Shown one piece after another: positions 57,174-64,000 of a stretch of 64,000 nucleotides of DNA (position 1 is its first letter; every line of letters begins with the position of its first letter). The position numbers and the translations under genes were made by a program. Source of the DNA: Canna indica. Taxonomy: Eukaryota > Streptophyta > Magnoliopsida > Zingiberales > Cannaceae. The notes under the pieces were generated by a model. It was not told the origin of the DNA. It was given only the letters and a program-made list of their open reading frames with translations, and did not search any database. The DNA is taken from assembly GCA_034359265.1 (NCBI GenBank), contig CP136893.1:28962001-29026000 (forward strand), in the 5' to 3' direction.

Positions 57174-58243
57174 TGTCAGCCTAAGGTTTTCAACTTCGGC
57201 CTTCATTTCATTTTGATGATAACAAACATGGTTTTGATGTGTTTATCAAGTATTCATTTCAAGTTGAAGTCGACACGTGCGTCAAGTTCAAAATTGGATT
57301 TCAAGTAATGAAGTTTGGGTGAAAATGAAGTTTGAAGCAAAAGCATATTAAGACTTACGTTTAGGTCTTATTTTTTCATGTAAAATCTGTTAAGGCCTCA
57401 CATGTGTTGATCCTTTGTGTTTGACCCAATTCATACTCAAATCAAATCCTAAACCAACTCAAACCAAATCATTGTCTGAAAATTACCAATAGTAATTTTG
57501 GTTGATGGTTGGTCGATCGACCAGTGAGCCAAACGTCTCTTCTTTCGCCGTTGGTCAAGCTTACATCCTCATACCCATTGGCCACTCTTATAAATATGTC
57601 TGGTTTTATGTTCCTAGCCTCTAGCACTTCATTGGGTCAACCCTTGTGAAATTGAGCCAAAATTCTTGAATTGGATTCTTAATTCTAATATCTCCACTAC
57701 TTGAGCCTTCTCTCACCCTTCAAGCCATCAAAGCTTCCTAGAATAACACATTTAAGGTCTTCAATGAATAGGAGGAAACAAGAAAGAGTTCCAATAGCCT
57801 TTGGATACTCTTGAGTTCTCATTCATTTGTTTTGTATTTATTTTTGTTCTCTTTTGCTTGTACTTGGGTGTATGATGTGTGAGACACACATAGGTTGAAT
57901 TGTAATTGTTGTTTCTTTAATGTAGAGGTAGAGACTTCCTCAAGGATTGACAAATAAGTTCTTGGTATACCCTCTTAGGTGAAAAATATTTACAATAGTG
58001 GAATTGTGAAAATCCTAAGTCGGTAGCTTAGATAGTAGATGTAGACTTAGTTAAAAGTGAATCACTCTAAATTTATTGTGTTTGATTGTAAGTTTAATTT
58101 GCGCATGCTTAGCATCTATGTTCTTGTGATAATCTTATTTTGCTAAGTAATTATATGACTAAACTCGTTAATTCACATCGAAAGCTTAAATTGTTAGCTT
58201 GATTTAAAAATTAGGTACACACTATTCAATAAATCTATAACAG
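57174..58243 (+). repeat. Ty1/copia LTR (right)
   Basis: Opens TGTCAGCCTAAGG with TTCATTTTGATGATAAC, as is typical of SIRE-type LTRs, has TATA box CTTATAAATA at about 57590, and ends TCTATAACA at 58243. It aligns with 10230-11143. No matching 5-bp duplication was found. Confidence 0.65.
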
Positions 58244-58456
58244 CCATGACAAGAGTAGGGCAAAGCCAATGACAATGGTAGAGAAAGGGTCAGTAGAAGA
58301 GGTAGGGGCTATGGTAAGAGGAGAAATCACATGAACAACAAAGGTAAGGGGCGGTAGAAGGAGCAACAACCGTATGAGGTGTGGCGAGAGGCAACTTTCT
58401 GCCTCTTCCTTAGTGTTCTCATTGTATCATATCTCCAAGACATTAAAAGAAAAAGT
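58244..58456. other. Unassigned sequence between copia LTR and gene-fragment mosaic
   Basis: Purine-rich sequence (repeated GGTAAGG and GGTAGA) without coding structure that I can recognise. Confidence 0.4.
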
Positions 58457-58702
58457 CACTACAATATTTTGGGCTTTTTATAGTCTTTAACAATAGCATT
58501 CTACCTAAACACTATGTTAAATAGCTCAACTTAGATTTTACACTCTTATATTTTTTTCTTCCCACTTCTCTTTCCCCCTCTTTCTTTTCATCTCCCGCTT
58601 CACTTGCTCCTTTTTTTTCCCTCGGTCGACTAAATGCCCTCTGCCCGCGTGTGGTCCCACTCTCCTAGGGTTCCATCGACTTCAGCGAGCTTGGCCGCAT
58701 CC

Positions 58703-58955
58703 ATGGAAGACCGCTGCCGCGGAGCTTCTCTCCCCCTTCTTCTCTTCTCCTCTTCTCCCTCCTATCCTCCGGCAGTGCCCCCCCTTGCCATCGCCTCTGG
58801 ACCCATCAAGACGCTCGTGGTCCTCATCATGGAGAACTGCTCGTTCGACCACATGCTCGGGTGGATGAAGCGCCTCAACCCTGAGATCAACGGCGTCACG
58901 GGGGTGGAATGGAACCCTGTGTCGATGTCGGACCCGGCCTCGGAGAGATCTGTAG
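58703..58955 (+). pseudogene. Non-specific phospholipase C, first-exon fragment
   Basis: From ATG 58703 the frame gives a hydrophobic leader ([11 protein letters not shown]) and then [32 protein letters not shown]. Plant NPC enzymes (phosphoesterase family) start with a secretory leader and the conserved [13 protein letters not shown]; the metal-site Asn and Asp are kept, but Arg is Cys here. Homology ends at about 58950 in mid-exon, so only around 80 of some 500 residues are present. It is broken at that point and cannot be an enzyme. Confidence 0.85.
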
Positions 58956-59277
58956 CAATTTTTTTCCTTTGTAGTTGTCTCTCTTGTGATGTGGCGCTTG
59001 TTGATGATCTATTATCAGTCAATGCACCTGCTTTTCTTTTTAGGTATTGAGAGTACTTCGTGATTTATTTAGATTATAAGATCTGCCTAGTTTTGATAGG
59101 TAAAAATATTTTATTTTATTTGTGAATGTGTTAAGGAATGAGCGCAATATTCATCGTGTAATGATACTTTGGTGTTATCTCTCTCTTCAATCAATGCAAA
59201 TAGATCGGTTTCATGTTATGTTGTTGATGTTTCCCTTCCTTTGTTTTGGGTTTTTGATGTGTAGATCACATAAGAAA

Positions 59278-59812
59278 ATGGTGAAGGTTGTTATCGTTCT
59301 TAGTAGCAGTGAGGGTGTCAAGGGCACCATTTTCTACTTCAGCCAGGAAGGAGATGGTGAGAAACCCCTTTATTTCTATACCATATTTTACTCAAATGTC
59401 AGACTTTGCCTTGCTAGGATTGTAATTTTATTTTTTCTATTAACGTTAACATCATTTTGATAATCAGATCTAATTTTTTGGAGACCAAACCTCTTATACA
59501 GGTCCAACAATTGTGATTGGAGCCATCTCCGGTCTCAAGCCTGGACTTCATATATGGCTTCCACGTGCATGCTCTAGGTGACACCACCAATGGTTGTATG
59601 TCAATTGGTAACGACCTTACCCTTTGCTAGTCTGGAGATCTATAACTGTTGTGACTGAGTTCTAAGTTGAATTATTATTTAAGATGCACATCCTGTTGTT
59701 CTTTTGCAATGCAGGTCTGCATCATAATTCTGCTGGAAAGGAACATGGGGCCCCTGAAGATGACATTGCCATGCTGGTGATCTTGGGAATGTGATTGCTG
59801 GCGAGGATGGTT
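59278..59812 (+). pseudogene. Cu/Zn superoxide dismutase fragment, three exons
   Basis: Exon 1 (59278-59357) reads VKVVIVLSSSEGVKG, FSQEGDG with a one-codon insertion. Exon 2 (about 59502-59610) reads GLKPGLH, then after a 4-bp insertion the copper-ligand segment [15 protein letters not shown]. Exon 3 (about 59715-59811) reads AGKEHGAPED, then after a 1-bp deletion HAGDLGNVIAGEDG. Introns have GT/AG-type borders. The remaining exons are absent. Order and phase match plant cytosolic CuZn-SOD, and the two frameshifts make it inactive. Confidence 0.9.
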
Positions 59813-60153
59813 AGGACTAATTTTGCTATTGTGCTACTTTGTAATCTATATTATTCATTAGAGTTGATATATTCTGATCAGTCATAGTTAGTTTCGGCTT
59901 AAATATTGTTGTTATATTTCATGGATGCCTATTTTGCTTTGCAAGTAAACTTTCTTCCACTTGCAGGTTTTTGGCTTGACAGAAATTAAGGAAAGGTGGC
60001 TATGCTTTTCTTTCAAATCCAAGAGCAAGCTTCCCCCCCCAACAAATTCCGTATCTTCACCAAATGGTTTACCTTTTTCACATAGAGTGCTACCTCGGCA
60101 TGAGGTTTGGTGGATAAAGTAACTTAAATTTACTCTATAAGGCTTAGGGAAAT

Positions 60154-60600
60154 ATGCGCAAGAATAGTCCCTTTAGAAAGTTCTCTGTCCTTTCAGCTAG
60201 AAGTTCAATGACACATCATATTCAAGTTGTCTGGAAAAGGTGTACAACATACTCTTATAGAGGAATTGCCTCTTCATCTTTGAGTAAGGTTGCCTTTGCT
60301 ACAAGCTTTGTTGTCACTAGATCTCATTTAGTTCATAGCATTCTTGCATTTGTTGCCGGTAAGGTTGCGTTATCCAAGACAACTTGGTCTCATGGGGAGT
60401 ACTTTCCATCACGCAATGAACTTTATATGAGAGCACAAGAGAGCCATATTTTTCTTTCTTTGTTTCTTCTATCAATCTTGGAGTTTTTTATTTTGATTAT
60501 ACGATCGATCTATTTGGCAATCCTGGATCTTGCAAGGGAAGCTGCTCATTTAAGCCGCTTTATTTATAATATTGAGGTTTTGTTATTTCTTTTGTATAAT
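60154..60600 (+). pseudogene. ABC1/aarF-like kinase fragment
   Basis: The open frame contains TRSHLVHSILAFVAGKVALS, SHGEYFPSRNELYMRAQESH and hydrophobic stretches (LFLLSILEFFILIIRSIYLA) like the membrane-anchored N-terminal region of plant mitochondrial ABC1 (UbiB/ADCK) kinases. Directly after it comes LDLAREAAHLSRFIYN, which belongs to a later part of the ABC1 kinase domain. The join means internal exons were lost. No catalytic core is present. The assignment comes from memory of the family and should be confirmed by search. Confidence 0.6.
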
Positions 60601-63060
60601 TAATCTATTTTTGTATAGATTAAATTTCTTTTGTGAACCTACCTGGAATTGAATCTAAATGCTAAAGCTCGTTTTAAGCTGAAAATATTGCGATTTAAAA
60701 ATTAAGCTAAGATAATTTCTCTTCTTTTAGTAATGCGATAGAAAATTAAGCTGAAAGTAAATGTAATATTTAAAATTAATGAAGCTAGTTCTGGAAGTAC
60801 TTTTTATTTTTATTTTTCTTAAGATAAATGAGTGTCAATTTTATTGATTAGTCTCGCGTAACATATCTGTTGTTTATTGTAAGTCAAGATAGAATCTTTT
60901 TTGTTTTGTTGATTTCTCTTCTTAACATGGCATCTCATATATGTCAACAGTGAAACCATTTGATCCATAATTTTTATCAGATATGACGAGGAAAAACTCA
61001 GCCAAAACTAGATAATCTATCAGATAAATACACCAAGCACAATCCATGTAGCTAAATTCATATCTCGAGTTGTGAAATTGTGTTGGAAGTTCTTGTTTCC
61101 TGCATTTGAACTTTCATCTACCCGACCTAAACTAGAAGCGTCAGCCTGAGGATGTTGATAATATTTACTACCTAAACAGTGTAGTTTCTACAAGTTGATT
61201 TGATTTAAGTAGATAAGTAACATTATGGCCTTATTGATTGAATTGTTTGGTGAATGAATTCCCATTGTTGTGGATTGAAATTGGTACAGTCACTAGAAGT
61301 ACAAAATTATTCTTTAATCGAAACATAAATTGTTACATTTTCACTATTTTAACTTCTTCAATTTTTTCAACTTCTTGTTTTAGTTTCCCACATTGGAGGA
61401 TGCAAGCTGAGAACCTTATAGCTTTTGGATTTTGGGATCGAAAACTTGCATTGCAGGGCATTCATCATAATATTGTGTTTTCTATGTTGTTTGTGTATAC
61501 TTTATAGTTCTAAATCACAAGGCAGATGGAGCTACAAGATGGTTGAAAGAGGATTATGGAGGGAACAGAGAAGTTATAGGCATGGCATAGAACTAAGTAG
61601 GAGATATCGATGAGAAAGTGGCCAGCAAAATGAGTTTCATAAATTAAAACATCTGTCTCAAATCGGGTGCTTGTTTGCTGAGCAATTGGCCACTTTTTTG
61701 TGTTGGATTTTGTTTCATTCTCATTAGCGATGTGCTAAAATTTGACAAGCCTCAAAGGTGTTCAACAGAGCATTTAGTGATGGTGATTATGAGACTTCTC
61801 CAGATGAATGTGCGTACGTGTCAGGAGATGGAAATGCGAAGCGAAAGAAGGAATCACTTGTAAGTCAAGTTCTTTTTGATCTCCTCCTTGATCAGGTTGT
61901 GTTTTCACATGCAATCTTACATGGCTTTGTCCTTAGCAGTTATGACAAAGCATTCAGATTCTTTCAGGCATCAGAATATTGTATGCAAGCAGGGAAAAGT
62001 AGAGAACTAGTTGAGGAAAAATCCTAACTTTTGAAGTAAATGTAATGTTTCTCTTGATGCAAACATATGCAAGTTCCTAGTTGGCTTGTTCTTATAATAA
62101 TCATTATCGTTTCTTTGTTTGATTGTGTTGGAATTTCAGTACACATATGTAAGCTCTGTAGTTGTTTTTGTATAGATTAAATTTCTTTCTAGTTTTTGAT
62201 GGTTTTAGTTTAATTTTTCTTCACCCTAGTTAGTGGTTTTACTTTGATATGGGATATGAACAGGTTTACTTTGATGATTTATTGTTCTTTTGTTATAGTT
62301 TTGCTTTAATCATAATATGCATAGATTTTGATTGTTTGATTATTGTTTATCAACAAAAGAAGGTGCAAGCTTAACAAATCCTCTTATCAGTTCTTCTTGT
62401 GCTCTTTTTTAGTATTCTTTTCCCCATGAGAAAAAATGAGAAAAGGAAGAACAATTAAGCATTACAAAATTCTTAAATTCTAGAAACAATGAAAATAATG
62501 TACCAAATCAGGTTTCAAACCTTCAATTATAATTAATCTTCTTCCAGAACCATTGGACTCTTCTGAGTGCTTTAGCAGCCAAACTGGTAATATTTTCAGA
62601 AGTAGGATTTTCAGTTCAAGCAAGGCTAAACTGGAGCTTCGATGTGCTGAAACATATCTGATTCTTTTTTCTTCAAAGATATGTTTAATTATGATTCCTT
62701 TTATGACTTATACAACCTTCTATGATTTATAAGTTCAAGTTAATGAAACTTTATAAGATTTTTTAAGTGAAGATGAAGTCTCTCATGTTCCTTTAGACGA
62801 TCCTTTGGATCTTGACTGTGATGCTTCTCAGTTGATTAGCTATTGGATAGATATTACAAGGAATTTTGGATAGACTCCTCGAATTAAATTATCTTGTAAG
62901 TTTTTATTTCCTTATCAATTGATTAGCTATTGGATATATATTACAAGGAATTTTCCAGTTGCATTCAATCATAAGGTTCACTATTTTTTAGTTGAAAACT
63001 GAACATGCATAAGACTATTATGATTGGTAGGAAAAATGTTTAAGCCAACTTGACAAATAC
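60601..63060 (+). other. Mosaic interior without identified genes
   Basis: Mainly AT-rich, intron-like sequence. Short coding-like pieces occur at about 61520-61580 (one frame reads ATRWLKEDYGGNREVIG), 61758-61860 (FSDGDYETSPDECAYVSGD, then basic) and 62768-62870 (SHVPLDDPLDLDCDAS). Their composition and acceptor-like starts suggest further captured exons, but I cannot name the genes. A 35-bp direct repeat GATTAGCTATTGGATA occurs at about 62836 and 62921. Confidence 0.45.
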
Positions 63061-63069
63061 AAGAGTTGA

Positions 63070-63335
63070 TGACGCTATTGAAGGCATTCGAGGAGTTCTC
63101 TGCATCTTGATTTCCTAGGAAACATAGATGACATCGAGGAGTATAATCTTCTCCGGTAGTAGCGCTACGGTGCTTACAATGGTGCTCAAGCTAATTGATA
63201 AGTATAATCTTTATGGTCAGGTGGCCTTCCACAAGCATCACAAGCAATTTGATGTTCCTCTTGTATTGGATTCATTTTTTTCTTGAACATTTATGCAGGG
63301 TGTCTTCATCAAGGCCTTGTCCCTTCACTGAAAGG
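63070..63335 (+). pseudogene. Sucrose-phosphate synthase fragment
   Basis: Broken plus frames read TLLKAFEEFSAS, then NIDDIEEY, then [20 protein letters not shown] and [11 protein letters not shown], and lastly GVFIKA. This order matches the glycosyltransferase domain of plant SPS (LVKAFGECRPL..MGNRDDIDEM..LKLIDKYDLYGQVAYPKHHKQ..GVFINPA). Several frameshifts and a stop after SAS are present. Only about 80 of some 1,050 residues remain. Confidence 0.75.
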
Positions 63336-63389
63336 CTTTGCACTCTTCATCTCTCGAATTGGTAATTGTTGACGCTTTATATTTTTGTT

Positions 63390-63650
63390 TGAGCCTTCCA
63401 TGGCAAGGTCTAAAAGCAGAAACAAAGAAACAGAAGTATGAAAAAATTAGTGAAAAGATAGTGACCACATTAATTGAGGTAAGCTTTTTCCTCAAATTTT
63501 GATTCTATTGATTTTTGAAAGAATACTTGCTAAAGGTGCAGAATTTGCTTGTTGAACCTAAATATCATGTCATGACTGTATTTTGCAGGTTTTCAATTTG
63601 ATTATGTATTTGAATGGACCATCGTGAAGTGTCAGCCGACACAAGTTTAA
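63390..63650 (+). pseudogene. Casein kinase 1 fragment, two exons
   Basis: Exon A (about 63394-63478) reads [28 protein letters not shown] and ends at a GT donor. Exon B (63589-63650) follows a TTTTGCAG acceptor and reads FQFDYVFEWTIVKCQPTQ. Plant CK1 proteins have [22 protein letters not shown] and, later, GFQFDYVFDWTILKYQQ. The exons between (FASYFHYCR region) have been lost, so the kinase fold is not complete. No catalytic residues are included. Confidence 0.85.
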
Positions 63651-64000
63651 AAAGCTCTTCATGTCAATGCTATTTTTTAGATTAACGGGTCAACTGTTTG
63701 GAACACGTCAAACTTGCAAAACCTTATTGTTAGAAGACAATATTGATCTATTAAAAAATAATATTGACGTATGTTTAAGTTCATTAGTTGATATTTACTA
63801 AGTTTAGATTAATATTATGTTTTAGTAGTTTGAATTTATGTAATTTATTCTTGATTTAATAGAAAAATATTCTTTAAATATTGATTTATATAATGTATTC
63901 TTATATTGTTAATAAATTACAAAAATTAAAAAATTATTTCAATAACAGCAGTAATCTGAGATTAAACCTACTTTTGTATGACAGTTTTGAAATGCTTTCT
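63651..64000. other. AT-rich sequence at window end
   Basis: No coding segment, TIR or LTR boundary is recognisable before the window ends. Confidence 0.5.

Larger units (their letters stand above)
58457..63700 (+). mobile_element. Mosaic of captured host gene fragments, probable transposon of unknown type
   Basis: Pieces of at least five unrelated plant genes follow one another on plus with their introns: phospholipase C, Cu/Zn SOD, ABC1-like kinase, sucrose-phosphate synthase and casein kinase 1. Same-strand, exon-with-intron capture of several loci is the hallmark of Helitrons, and is also seen in Pack-MULEs and CACTA elements. A CACTACAA at 58457 could be a CACTA terminus, but the opposite end is not in the window, and no transposase or Rep/helicase gene is visible. 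The element class is open; the multi-gene capture is what the sequence shows. Confidence 0.65.

Noticed and set aside
58634..59050. Working phospholipase C gene
   Set aside because: Only the first exon is present; the next 500 bp leads into SOD exons, not NPC exons.
1..64000. CRISPR arrays, bacterial operons, viral genomes
   Set aside because: Introns, CACTA, MULE and LTR elements throughout show plant nuclear DNA; tandem repeats seen are minisatellites or subterminal arrays.

Overview
This is nuclear DNA from a flowering plant, almost certainly pericentromeric or intergenic. It is AT-rich, has no intact host gene, and consists almost entirely of nested transposable elements. The captured heat-shock-factor and phospholipase exons are GC-rich at third positions, which hints at a monocot; that is an inference. 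No RNA gene or CRISPR array is seen.

Layout, left to right. (1) 1-9585: relic of a Tat-type Ty3/gypsy retrotransposon (probable antisense ORF plus an LTR), split by CACTA element 1 (677-7736, target duplication TCA/TCA). (2) About 10230-28245: a Ty1/copia relic with LTR and gag. A MULE (11279-26090, 9-bp duplication TATTAAAAA) is inserted in its gag. Inside the MULE lie CACTA element 2 (12335-21154), fragments of a class B heat shock factor gene, and a 3.7-kb internally deleted copia (21630-25331, GTGAT/GTGAT), which itself holds a hAT-like MITE (21957-22384). (3) 28246-30283: an orphan MULE-like terminus and a large solo LTR. (4) 30284-39712: a decayed Tat-type gypsy on the minus strand carrying a second solo LTR (33020-35341) and a hAT-like MITE (37715-38359). 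(5) 39713-56237: CACTA element 3 (TGT/TGT), 16.5 kb, with its own decayed transposase genes on minus and a captured myosin XI tail gene (13 exons, introns kept) on plus, inside the predicted first intron of the transposase gene. (6) 56238-58243: a gypsy LTR fragment and the 3' end plus LTR of a copia element. (7) 58457-64000: a run of fragments of at least five unrelated host genes, all on plus: non-specific phospholipase C, Cu/Zn superoxide dismutase, an ABC1/aarF-like kinase, sucrose-phosphate synthase and casein kinase 1. This is the signature of a gene-capturing transposon whose other end lies outside the window.

How the parts relate. Each CACTA element follows the En/Spm plan: subterminal repeats at both ends, a non-coding leader exon, a long first intron, then a TNPD-like transposase (Transposase_21, DUF4218, DUF4216), and then a TNPA-like DNA-binding gene (Transposase_24 type) on the same strand. 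Elements 1 and 2 are close relatives: they share a roughly 80-bp-arm hairpin and a 26-bp minisatellite in the first intron, yet their subterminal repeats differ. All three TNPD genes are broken by stops or frameshifts, so none looks autonomous. The most interesting content is three independent cases of host-gene capture: HsfB in a MULE, the myosin XI tail in CACTA 3, and the five-gene mosaic at the right end.
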